From Hippophae tibetana (taxonomy: Eukaryota; Streptophyta; Magnoliopsida; Rosales; Elaeagnaceae): a stretch of DNA of 64,000 nucleotides. The notes beneath the pieces were generated by a model. That model was not told the DNA's origin, did no database searches, and was given only the letters and a program-made list of their open reading frames with translations. Both the position numbers and the translations under genes were made by a program. The stretch is taken from positions 34,253,843 through 34,317,842 of the forward strand of contig CM072810.1 in assembly GCA_037013495.1 (NCBI GenBank), written 5' to 3'. Of this stretch, positions 40,701 to 52,500 are shown piece after piece (positions within the stretch are counted from its first letter, which is position 1; each line of letters opens with the position of its first letter).

Positions 40701-41284
40701 ATTTCTTAGATAGAATTAACCCTTTTTTAGGGGTTTTAGAAAAAAATAATCCCAGCTCTAAAATGATTATTTCATTGAATTTGGAGTTGTATTTCTTCCA
40801 AACAACATGAAATATTTTGCAGACCACTCATATAGGTATTTGAGCTACAAAATAAACCTAGATCTACGAAGTTGATTAAAAATATTGAACTCTATATCAA
40901 GCAAGAGGATGAAACTTTGACCAAATTCTAATCATGTTTTTCAAACATTATCAACTACTCGTACAATTTGGGTAGAACTATCAGGAAAGAGAAATAGATT
41001 GAGAAATTCCTTACTAGCTTACCTTATCATTTTCAAGCAAAAGTTACCTTGCTTAAATACCTGAAAAATCCTTGTGAACTTACTGTGAAATGAATCACTT
41101 GGGCAAGTATTCAAACTGCATCACTTGTATCCAATATGTCAACCGTCCATTTTCGAGGATGGCAAGAGCTTGGCTTTATAGACATCAAGGATAGTGGTCT
41201 TAGCAAAGATCTTTTTGACACAATTGTTAGAAATGATGACTCTAATACCAATGAAGAGAAATGGGATCTACTTTCCCAGAGATT
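37745..41284 (+). repeat. HOR block 7: 6-mer, copy 1 (3,540 bp)
   Basis: Monomers at 37,745, 38,335, 38,924, 39,514, 40,105 and 40,695. Tags in order: ttctactcatg with acctttctta; ggggttctag with a c-type tail; d-type with cctagaactacg; aattaacactttttta with the open gag segment; tttgagggttttag with catcaaat; and ctagatctacg with a tcaaactgc tail. The whole set recurs twice more. Confidence 0.83.
39692..40120 (+). pseudogene. Least-decayed gag fragment, copy 1
   Basis: In this monomer two of the usual gag-frame stops are absent: the codon after AAATTC is tac (Tyr) instead of taa, and the codon after GAGAAG is tac (Tyr) instead of tag. The frame is therefore open for 74 codons (39,692-39,913; about 73 residues plus stop) and reads smoothly through KIINYSYNLG, EKYIEKFLTSLPYHFQ and CELTIK. 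It then meets tga at 39,914, taa at 39,983 (cggtaagag, a stop private to this subtype) and tag at 40,121. The first codon is gtg, so no true initiator is evident; the frame is open upstream only to 39,668. It looks like a relic, not a gene. Confidence 0.7.
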
Positions 41285-44200
41285 TACTAAATTTCTTAGA
41301 TAGAATTAACCCTTTTTTAGGGGTTTTAGGAAAAAATAATCCCAGCTCTAAAATGATTATTTCAATGAATTTAGAGTTGTACTTGTTCCAAACAACATGA
41401 AATATTTTGCAAACCACTCATATAGGTATTTGAGCTAAAAAATAAATATAGAAATACGAAGGTGACCAAAATTTTTGAACGCTATATCAAGCAAGAGTGT
41501 GAAACTTGGAACAAATTCTACTCATGTTTTTCAAAAATTATCAACTACTCGTACAATTTGGGTAGAACTATCAGGAAAGAGAAATAGATTGAGAAATTCC
41601 TTACTAGCTTACCTTATCATTTTCAAGCAAAAGTTACCTTTCTTAAATACATGAAAAATCCTTGTGAACTTACTATTAAATGAATCACTTGGGCAAGTAT
41701 TCGAACTGCATCACTTGTATCCAATATGTCAGCCATCCACTTTCGAGAACGGCAAGAGCTTGGCTTTATAGACATCAAGGATAGTGGTCTTAGCAAAGAT
41801 CTTTTTGACACAATTGTTAGAAATGATGACTCTAATACCAATGAAGAGAAATGGGATCTACTTTCCCAGAGATTTACTAAATTTCTTAGATAGAATTAAC
41901 CCTTTTTTAGGGGTTCTAGAAAAAAATAATCCCAGCTCTAAAATGATTATTTCAATGAATTTAGAGTTGTATTTCTTCCAAACAACATGAAATATTTTGC
42001 AGACCACTCATATAGGTATTTGAGCTACAAAATAAACCTAGAACTACGAAGTTGATTAAAAATATTGAACTCTATATCAAGCTAGAGGATGAAACTTTGA
42101 CCAAATTCTAATCATGTTTTTCAAACATTATCAACTACTCGTACAATTTGGGTGGACCTATCAGGAAAGAGAAGTAGATTGAGAAAATCCTTGCAAGCTT
42201 ACCTTATCATTTTCTAGCAAAAGTGACCTTGCTTAAATACATGAAAAATCCTTGTGAACTTACTATTAAATGAATCACTTGGGCAAGTATTCGAACTGCA
42301 TCACTTGTATCCAATATGTCACCATCCACTTTCGATGACGGAAAGAGCTTGGCTTAATAGACATCAAGGATAGTGGTCTTAGTGAAGATCTTTTTGGCAC
42401 AATTGTTAGGAATGATGACTCTAATAACAATGAAGAGAAATGGGATCTACTTTCCAGGAGATTTACTAAATTTCTTAGATTGAATTAACCCTTTTTTAGG
42501 GGTTTTAGAAAAAAATAATCGGAGCTCTAAAATGATTATTTCAATGAATTTAGAGATGTACTTCTTCCAAACAACTTTAAATATTTTGCAGACCACTCAT
42601 ATAGGTGTTTGAGCTGCAAAATAAACCTAGAACTACGATGTTGACAGAAAATATTAGACGCTATATCAAGCAAGAGTATGAAACTTGGAACAAATTCTAA
42701 TCATGTTTTTCAAACATTATCAACTATTCGTACAATTTTGGTGGAACTATCAGGAAAGAGAAGTAGATTGAGAAATTCTTTACTAGCTTACCTTATCATT
42801 TTCAAGCAAAAGTTACTTTGCTTAAATACATGAAAAATCCTTGTGAACTTACTATTAAATGAATCACTTGGGCAAGTATTCGAACTGCATCACTTGTATC
42901 TAATATGTCAGCCATCCACTTTCGAGGACGGCAAGAGCTTGGCTTTATAGACATCAAGGATAGTGGTCTTAGCAAAGATCTTTTTGACACAATTGTTAGA
43001 AATGATGACTCTAATACCAATGAAGAGAAATAGGATCTACTTTAACAGAGATTTACTAAATTTCTTAGATAGAATTAACACTTTTTTAGGGGTTTTAGGA
43101 AAAAATAATCCGAGCTCTAAAATGATTATTTCAATGAAATTAGAGTTGTACTTCTTCCAAACAACATGAAATATTTTGCAAACCACTCATATAGGTATTT
43201 GAGGTAAAAAAATAAATCTAGAAATACGAAGGTGACCAAATTTTTTGAACGCTATATCAAGCAAGAGTGTGAAACTTGGAACAAATTCTACTCATGTTTT
43301 TCAAAAATTATCAACTACTCGTACAATTTGGGTGGACCTATCAGGAAAGAGAAGTACATTGAGAAATTCCTTACTAGCTTACCTTATCATTTTCAAGCAA
43401 AAGTTACCTTTCTTAAATACATGAAAAATCCTTGTGAACTTACTATTAAATGAATCACTTGGGCAAGTTTTCGGACTGCATCACTTGTATCCAATATGTC
43501 AGCCATCCACTTTCGAGGACGGTAAGAGCTTCGCTTTATAGACATCAAGGAGAGTGGTCTTAGCGAAGATGTTTTTGACACAATTGTTAGAAATGATGAC
43601 TCTAATACCAATGAAGAGAAATGGGATCTACTTTCGTAGAGATTTACTAAATTTCTTAGATAGAATTAACCCTTTTTTGAGGGTTTTAGAAAAACATAAT
43701 CCGAGCTCTAAAATAATTATTTCAATGAATTTAGAGTTGTACTTCTTCCAAACAACATCAAATATTTTGCAAACCACTCATATAGGTATTTGAGCTACAA
43801 AATAAACCTAGAACTGCGAAGTTGACCAAAAATATTGAACACTATATCAAGCAAGAGTATGAAACTTGGAACAAATTCTAATCATGTTTTTCAAACATTA
43901 TCAACTACTCGTACAATTTGGGTAGAACTATCAGGAAAGAGAAATAGATTGAGAAATTCCTTACTAGCTTACCTTATCATTTTCAAGCAAAAGTTACCTT
44001 GCTTAAATACATGAAAAATCCTTGTGAACTTACTATTAAATGAATCACTTGGGCAAGTATTCGAACTGCATCACTTGTATCCAATATGTCAGCCGTCCAC
44101 TTTCGAGGACGGCAAGAGCTTGGCTTTATAGACATCAAGGATAGTGGTCTTAGCGAAGATCGTTTTGACACAATTTTCAGAAATGATGACTCTAATACCA

Positions 44201-44824
44201 ATGAAGAGAAATGGGATCTACTTTCCCAGAGATTTACTAAATTTCTTAGATAGAATTAACCCTTTTTTAGGGGTTTTAGAAAAAAATAATCCCAGCTCTA
44301 AAATGATTATTTCAATGAATTTGGAGTTGTATTTCTTCCAAACAACATGAAATATTTTGCAGACCACTCATATAGGTATTTGAGCTACAAAATAAACCTA
44401 GATCTACGAAGTTGATTAAAAATATTGAACGCTATATCAAGCAAGAGTGTGAAACTTGGAACAAATTCTAATCATGTTTTTCAAACATTATCAACTACTC
44501 GTACAATTTGGGTAGAACTATCAGGAAAGAGAAATAAATTGAGAAATTCCTTACTAGCTTAACTTATCATTTTCAAGCAAAAGTTACCTTGCTCAAATAC
44601 ATGAAAAATCCTTGTGAACTTACTGTTAAATGAATCACTTGGGCAAGTATTCAAACTGCATCACTTGTATCCAATATGTCAGCCATCCACTTTCGAGGAC
44701 GGAAAGAGCTTGGCTTTATAGACATCAAGGATAGTGGTCTTAGCGAAGATGTTTTTGACACAATTGTTAGAAATGATGACTCTAATACCAATGAAGAGAA
44801 ATGGGATCTACTTTCGCAGAGATT
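41285..44824 (+). repeat. HOR block 7: 6-mer, copy 2 (3,540 bp), last monomer chimeric
   Basis: It has the same six subtypes in the same order as copy 1. The sixth monomer (44,235) follows copy 1 through ctagatctacg, then at about 44,430 switches to gaacgctatatc and gtgtgaaacttgg, markers of a different subtype, and continues with tgctcaaatac and gcgaagatgtttttgac as in the 36k region. The first monomer carries cgagaacgg near 41,747, where others have cgaggacgg. Confidence 0.82.
43232..43660 (+). pseudogene. Least-decayed gag fragment, copy 2
   Basis: This copy lies exactly 3,540 bp (six monomers) after the one at 39,692 and has the same open segment, followed by tga at 43,454 and taa at 43,523. 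It was copied as part of the 6-mer higher-order repeat, so its openness is shared by descent and is not independent evidence of selection on the protein. A base change just downstream (ctttcgtaga near 43,631 instead of ctttcgcaga) adds a further in-frame stop in the basic linker. Confidence 0.68.
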
Positions 44825-46004
44825 TACTAAATTTCTTAGATAGAATTAACCCTTTTTTAAGGGTTTTAGAAAAACATAATCCGAGCTCTAAAATGATTAT
44901 TTCAATGAATTTAGAGTTGTACTTCTTCCAAACAACATGAAATAATTTGCAAACCACTCATATAGGTATTTGAGCTACAAAATAAACCTTGAACTGCGAA
45001 GTTGACCAAAAATATTGAACACTATATCAAGCAAGAGTATGAAACTTGGAACAAATTCTAATCATGTTTTTCAAACATTATCAACTACTCGTACAATTTG
45101 GGTAGAACTATCAGGAAAGAGAAATAGATTGAGAAATTCCTTACTAGCTTACCTTATCATTTTCAAGCAAAAGTTACCTTGCTTAAATACATGAAAAATC
45201 CTTGTGAACTTACTATTAAATGAATCACTTGGGCAAGTATTCGAACTGCATCACTTGTATCCAATATGTCAACCGTCCATTTTCGAGGACGGCAAGAGCT
45301 TGGCTTTATAGACATCAAGGATAGTGGTCTTAGCAAAGATCTTTTTGACACAATTGTTAGAAATGATGACTCTAATACCAATGAAGAGAAATGGGATCTA
45401 CTTTCCCAGAGATTTACTAAATTTCTTAGATAGAATTAACCCTTTTTTAGGGGTTCTAGAAAAAAATAATCCCAGCTCTAAAATGATTATTTCAATGAAT
45501 TTAGAGTTGTATTTCTTCCAAACAACATGAAATATTTTGCAGACCACTCATATAGGTATTTGAGCTACAAAATAAACCTAGAACTGCGAAGTTGATCAAA
45601 AATATTGAACACTATATCAAGCAAGAGTATGAAACTTGGAACAAATTCTAATCATGTTTTTCAAACATTATCAACTACTCGTACAATTTGGGTAGAACTA
45701 TCAGGAAAGAGAAATAGATTGAGAAATTCCTTACTAGCTTACCTTATCATTTTCAAGCAAAAGTTACCTTGCTTAAATACATGAAAAATCCTTGTGAACT
45801 TACTATTAAATGAATCACTTGGGCAAGTATTCGAACTGCATCACTTGTATCCAATATGTCAGCCATCCACTTTTGAGGATGGCAAGAGCTTGGCTTTATA
45901 GACATCAAGGATAGTGGTCTTAGCAAAGATCTTCTTGACACAATTGTTAGAAATGATGAATCTAATACCAATGAAGAGAAATAGGATCTACTTTAACAGA
46001 GATT
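44825..46004 (+). repeat. Two extra monomers between 6-mer copies 2 and 3
   Basis: The monomer at 44,825 resembles the one at 36,565 (shared aaccttgaac and aagggtt hairpin) but has aataatttgc near 44,941. The monomer at 45,415 begins with the ggggttctag tag of the 38,335 type, then turns into a different subtype with ttgatcaaaaat and a d-like tail resembling the one at 37,155 (cttcttgac, gatgaatct). Both are mosaics of subtypes seen at 36.5-38.5 kb. Confidence 0.72.
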
Positions 46005-49000
46005 TACTAAATTTCTTAGATAGAATTAACCCTTTTTTAGGGGTTTTAGGAAAAAATAATCCGAGCTCTAAAATGATTATTTCAATGAATTTAGAGTTGT
46101 ACTTCTTCCAAACAACATGAAATATTTTGCAAACCACTCATATAGGTATTTGAGCTAAAAAATAAATATAGAAATACGAAGGTGACCAAAATTTTTGAAC
46201 GCTATATCAAGCAAGAGTGTGAAACTTGGAACAAATTCTACTCATGTTTTTCAAAAATTATCAACTACTCGTACAATTTGGGTAGAACTATCAGGAAAGA
46301 GAAATAGATTGAGAAATTCCTTACTAGCTTACCTTATCATTTTCAAGCAAAAGTTACCTTTCTTAAATACATGAAAAATCCTTGTGAACTTACTATTAAA
46401 TGAATCACTTGGGCAAGTATTCGAACTGCATCACTTGTATCCAATATGTCAGCCATCCACTTTCGAGGACGGCAAGAGCTTGGCTTTATAGACATCAAGG
46501 ATAGTGGTCTTAGCAAAGATCTTTTTGACACAATTGTTAGAAATGATGACTCTAATACTAATGAAGAGAAATGGGATCTACTTTCCCAGAGATTTACTAA
46601 ATTTCTTAGATAGAATTAACCCTTTTTTAGGGGTTCTAGAAAAAAATAATCCCAGCTCTAAGATGATTATTTCAATGAATTTAGAGTTGTATTTCTTCCA
46701 AACAACATGAAATATTTTGCAGACCACTCATATAGGTATTTGAGCTACAAAATAAACCTAGAACTACGAAGTTGATTAAAAATATTGAACTCTATATCAA
46801 GCCAGAGGATGAAACTTTGACCAAATTCTAATCATGTTTTTCAAACATTATCAACTACTCGTACAATTTGGGTGGACCTATCAGGAAAGAGAAGTAGATT
46901 GAGAAAATCCTTGCAAGCTTACCTTATCATTTTCTAGCAAAAGTGACCTTGCTTAAATACATGAAAAATCCTTGTGAACTTACTATTAAATGAATCACTT
47001 GGGCAAGTATTCGAACTGCATCACTTGTATCCAATATGTCACCATCCACTTTCGATGACGGAAAGAGCTTGGCTTAATAGACATCAAGGATAGTGGTCTT
47101 AGTGAAGATCTTTTTGGCACAATTGTTAGGAATGATGACTCTAATAACAATGAAGAGAAATGGGATCTACTTTCCAGGAGATTTACTAAATTTCTTAGAT
47201 TGAATTAACCCTTTTTTAGGGGTTTTAGAAAAAAATAATCGGAGCTCTAAAATGATTATTTCAATGAATTTAGAGATGTACTTCTTCCAAACAACTTTAA
47301 ATATTTTGCAGACCACTCATATAGGTGTTTGAGCTGCAAAATAAACCTAGAACTACGATGTTGACAGAAAATATTGGACGCTATATCAAGCAAGAGTATG
47401 AAACTTGGAACAAATTCTAATCATGTTTTTCAAACATTATCAACTATTCGTACAATTTTGGTGGAACTATCAGGAAAGAGAAGTAGATTGAGAAATTCTT
47501 TACTAGCTTACCTTATCATTTTCAAGCAAAAGTTACTTTGCTTAAATACATGAAAAATCCTTGTGAACTTACTATTAAATGAATCACTTGGGCAAGTATT
47601 CGAACTGCATCACTTGTATCTAATATGTCAGCCATCCACTTTCGAGGACGGCAAGAGCTTGGCTTTATAGACATCAAGGATAGTGGTCTTAGCAAAGATC
47701 TTTTTGACACAATTGTTAGAAATGATGACTCTAATACCAATGAAGAGAAATAGGATCTACTTTAACAGAGATTTACTAAATTTCTTAGATAGAATTAACA
47801 CTTTTTTAGGGGTTTTAGGAAAAAATAATCCGAGCTCTAAAATGATTATTTCAATGAAATTAGAGTTGTACTTCTTCCAAACAACATGAAATATTTTGCA
47901 AACCACTCATATAGGTATTTGAGGTAAAAAAATAAATCTAGAAATACGAAGGTGACCAAATTTTTTGAACGCTATATCAAGCAAGAGTGTGAAACTTGGA
48001 ACAAATTCTACTCATGTTTTTCAAAAATTATCAACTACTCGTACAATTTGGGTGGACCTATCAGGAAAGAGAAGTACATTGAGAAATTCCTTACTAGCTT
48101 ACCTTATCATTTTCAAGCAAAAGTTACCTTTCTTAAATACATGAAAAATCCTTGTGAACTTACTATTAAATGAATCACTTGGGCAAGTTTTCAGACTGCA
48201 TCACTTGTATCCAATATGTCAGCCATCCACTTTCGAGGACGGTAAGAGCTTCGCTTTATAGACATCAAGGAGAGTGGTCTTAGCGAAGATGTTTTTGACA
48301 CAATTGTTAGAAATGATGACTCTAATACCAATGAAGAGAAATGGGATCTACTTTCGCAGAGATTTACTAAATTTCTTAGATAGAATTAACCCTTTTTTGA
48401 GGGTTTTAGAAAAACATAATCCGAGCTCTAAAATAATTATTTCAATGAATTTAGAGTTGTACTTCTTCCAAACAACATCAAATATTTTGCAAACCACTCA
48501 TATAGGTATTTGAGCTACAAAATAAACCTAGAACTGCGAAGTTGACCAAAAATATTGAACACTATATCAAGCAAGAGTATGAAACTTGGAACAAATTCTA
48601 ATCATGTTTTTCAAACATTATCAACTACTCGTACAATTTGGGTAGAACTATCAGGAAAGAGAAATAGATTGAGAAATTCCTTACTAGCTTACCTTATCAT
48701 TTTCAAGCAAAAGTTACCTTGCTTAAATACATGAAAAATCCTTGTGAACTTACTATTAAATGAATCACTTGGGCAAGTATTCGAACTGCATCACTTGTAT
48801 CCAATATGTCAGCCGTCCACTTTCGAGGACGGCAAGAGCTTGGCTTTATAGACATCAAGGATAGTGGTCTTAGCGAAGATCGTTTTGACACAATTTTCAG
48901 AAATGATGACTCTAATACCAATGAAGAGAAATGGGATCTACTTTCCCAGAGATTTACTAAATTTCTTAGATAGAATTAACCCTTTTTTAGGGGTTTTAGA

Positions 49001-49544
49001 AAAAAATAATCCCAGCTCTAAAATGATTATTTCATTGAATTTGGAGTTGTATTTCTTCCAAACAACATGAAATATTTTGCAGACCACTCATATAGGTATT
49101 TGAGCTACAAAATAAACCTAGATCTACGAAGTTGATTAAAAATATTGAACTCTATATCAAGCAAGAGGATGAAACTTTGACCAAATTCTAATCATGTTTT
49201 TCAAACATTATCAACTACTCGTACAATTTGGGTAGAACTATCAGGAAAGAGAAATAGATTGAGAAATTCCTTACTAGCTTACCTTATCATTTTCAAGCAA
49301 AAGTTACCTTGCTTAAATACCTGAAAAATCCTTGTGAACTTACTGTTAAATGAATCACTTGGGCAAGTATTCAAACTGCATCACTTGTATCCAATATGTC
49401 AACCGTCCATTTTCGAGGACGGCAAGAGCTTGGCTTTATAGACATCAAGGATAGTGGTCTTAGCAAAGATCTTTTTGACACAATTGTTAGAAATGATGAC
49501 TCTAATACCAATGAAGAGAAATGGGATCTACTTTCCCAGAGATT
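46005..49544 (+). repeat. HOR block 7: 6-mer, copy 3 (3,540 bp)
   Basis: The six subtypes of copy 1 recur in order at an offset of 8,260 bp. Private changes include aatactaatg near 46,555 and ctaagatgatt near 46,658. The correspondence with copy 1 extends on both sides: the tail of the preceding monomer (cttcttgac, gatgaatct) matches that before 37,745, and the next monomer at 49,545 begins like the one at 41,285. Confidence 0.83.
47952..48380 (+). pseudogene. Least-decayed gag fragment, copy 3
   Basis: Third copy of the same subtype, 4,720 bp (eight monomers) after copy 2, inside the third 6-mer. The frame is open from 47,952 to 48,173, then tga at 48,174 and taa at 48,243. It shares the run of six T after gtgaccaaa, giving Phe-Phe near the start, with copies 1 and 2. 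It differs from them by ttcagactgc instead of ttcggactgc at about 48,190. Confidence 0.68.
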
Positions 49545-52500
49545 TACTAAATTTCTTAGATAGAATTAACCCTTTTTTAGGGGTTTTAGGAAAAAATAAT
49601 CCCAGCTCTAAAATGATTATTTCAATGAATTTAGAGTTGTACTTGTTCCAAACAACATGAAATATTTTGCAAACCACTCATATAGGTATTTGAGCTAAAA
49701 AATAAATATAGAAATACGAAGGTGACCAAAATTTTTGAACGCTATATCAAGCAAGAGTGTGAAACTTGGAACAAATTCTACTCATGTTTTTCAAAAATTA
49801 TCAACTACTCGTACAATTTGGGTGGACCTATCAGGAAAGAGAAGTACATTGAGAAATTCCTTACTAGCTTACCTTATCATTTTCAAGCAAAAGTTACCTT
49901 TCTTAAATACATGAAAAATCCTTGTGAACTTACTATTAAATGAATCACTTGGGCAAGTTTTCAGACTGCATCACTTGTATCCAATATGTCAGCCATCCAC
50001 TTTCGAGGACGGTAAGAGCTTCGCTTTATAGACATCAAGGAGAGTGGTCTTAGCGAAGATGTTTTTGACACAATTGTTAGAAATGATGACTCTAATACCA
50101 ATGAAGAGAAATGGGATCTACTTTCGCAGAGATTTACTAAATTTCTTAGATAGAATTAACCCTTTTTTGAGGGTTTTAGAAAAACATAATCCGAGCTCTA
50201 AAATAATTATTTCAATGAATTTAGAGTTGTACTTCTTCCAAACAACATCAAATATTTTGCAAACCACTCATATAGGTATTTGAGCTACAAAATAAACCTA
50301 GAACTGCGAAGTTGACCAAAAATATTGAACACTATATCAAGCAAGAGTATGAAACTTGGAACAAATTCTAATCATGTTTTTCAAACATTATCAACTACTC
50401 GTACAATTTGGGTAGAACTATCAGGAAAGAGAAATAGATTGAGAAATTCCTTACTAGCTTACCTTATCATTTTCAAGCAAAAGTTACCTTTCTTAAATAC
50501 ATGAAAAATCCTTGTGAACTTACTATTAAATGAATCACTTGGGCAAGTTTTCAGACTGCATCACTTGTATCCAATATGTCAGCCATCCACTTTCGAGGAC
50601 GGTAAGAGCTTCGCTTTATAGACATCAAGGAGAGTGGTCTTAGCGAAGATGTTTTTGACACAATTGTTAGAAATGATGACTCTAATACCAATGAAGAGAA
50701 ATGGGATCTACTTTCGCAGAGATTTACTAAATTTCTTAGATAGAATTAACCCTTTTTTGAGGGTTTTAGAAAAACATAATCCGAGCTCTAAAATGATTAT
50801 TTCAATGAATTTAGAGTTGTACTTCTTCCAAACAACATCAAATATTTTGCAAACCACTCATATAGGTATTTGAGCTACAAAATAAACCTAGAACTGCGAA
50901 GTTGACCAAAAATATTGAACACTATATCAAGCAAGAGTATGAAACTTGGAACAAATTCTAATCATGTTTTTCAAACATTATCAACTACTCGTACAATTTG
51001 GGTAGAACTATCAGGAAAGAGAAATAGATTGAGAAATTCCTTACTAGCTTACCTTATCATTTTCAAGCAAAAGTTACCTTGCTTAAATACATGAAAAATC
51101 CTTGTGAACTTACTATTAAATGAATCACTTGGGCAAGTATTCGAACTGCATCACTTGTATCCAATATGTCAGCCGTCCACTTTCGAGGACGGCAAGAGCT
51201 TGGCTTTATAGACATCAAGGATAGTGGTCTTAGCGAAGATCGTTTTGACACAATTTTCAGAAATGATGACTCTAATACCAATGAAGAGAAATGGGATCTA
51301 CTTTCCCAGAGATTTACTAAATTTCTTAGATAGAATTAACCCTTTTTTAGGGGTTTTAGAAAAAAATAATCCCAGCTCTAAAATGATTATTTCATTGAAT
51401 TTGGAGTTGTATTTCTTCCAAACAACATGAAATATTTTGCAGACCACTCATATAGGTATTTGAGCTACAAAATAAACCTAGATCTACGAAGTTGATTAAA
51501 AATATTGAACTCTATATCAAGCAAGAGGATGAAACTTTGACCAAATTCTAATCATGTTTTTCAAACATTATCAACTACTCGTACAATTTGGGTAGAACTA
51601 TCAGGAAAGAGAAATAGATTGAGAAATTCCTTACTAGCTTACCTTATCATTTTCAAGCAAAAGTTACCTTGCTTAAATACCTGAAAAATCCTTGTGAACT
51701 TACTGTTAAATGAATCACTTGGGCAAGTATTCAAACTGCATCACTTGTATCCAATATGTCAACCGTCCATTTTCGAGGACGGCAAGAGCTTGGCTTTATA
51801 GACATCAAGGATAGTGGTCTTAGCAAAGATCTTTTTGACACAATTGTTAGAAATGATGACTCTAATACCAATGAAGAGAAATGGGATCTACTTTCCCAGA
51901 GATTTACTAAATTTCTTAGATAGAATTAACCCTTTTTTAGGGGTTTTAGGAAAAAATAATCCCAGCTCTAAAATGATTATTTCAATGAATTTAGAGTTGT
52001 ATTTCTTCCAAACAACATGAAATATTTTGCAGACCACTCATATAGGTATTTGAGCTACAAAATAAACCTAGATCTACGAAGTTGATTAAAAATATTGAAC
52101 TCTATATCAAGCAAGAGGATGAAACTTTGACCAAATTCTAATCATGTTTTTCAAACATTATCAACTACTCGTACAATTTGGGTAGAACTATCAGGAAAGA
52201 GAAATAGATTGAGAAATTTTTTACTAGCTTACCTTATCATTTTCAAGCAAAAGTTACCTTTCTTAAATACATGAAAAATCCTTGTGAACTTACTGTTAAA
52301 TGAATCACTTGGGCAAGTATTCAAACTGCATCACTTGTATCCAATATGTCAACCGTCCATTTTCGAGGACGGCAAGAGCTTGGCTTTATAGACATCAAGG
52401 ATAGTGGTCTTAGCGAAGATGTTTTTGACACAATTGTTAGAAATTATGACTCTAATACCAATAAAGAGAAATGGGATCTACTTTCGCAGAGATTTACTAA

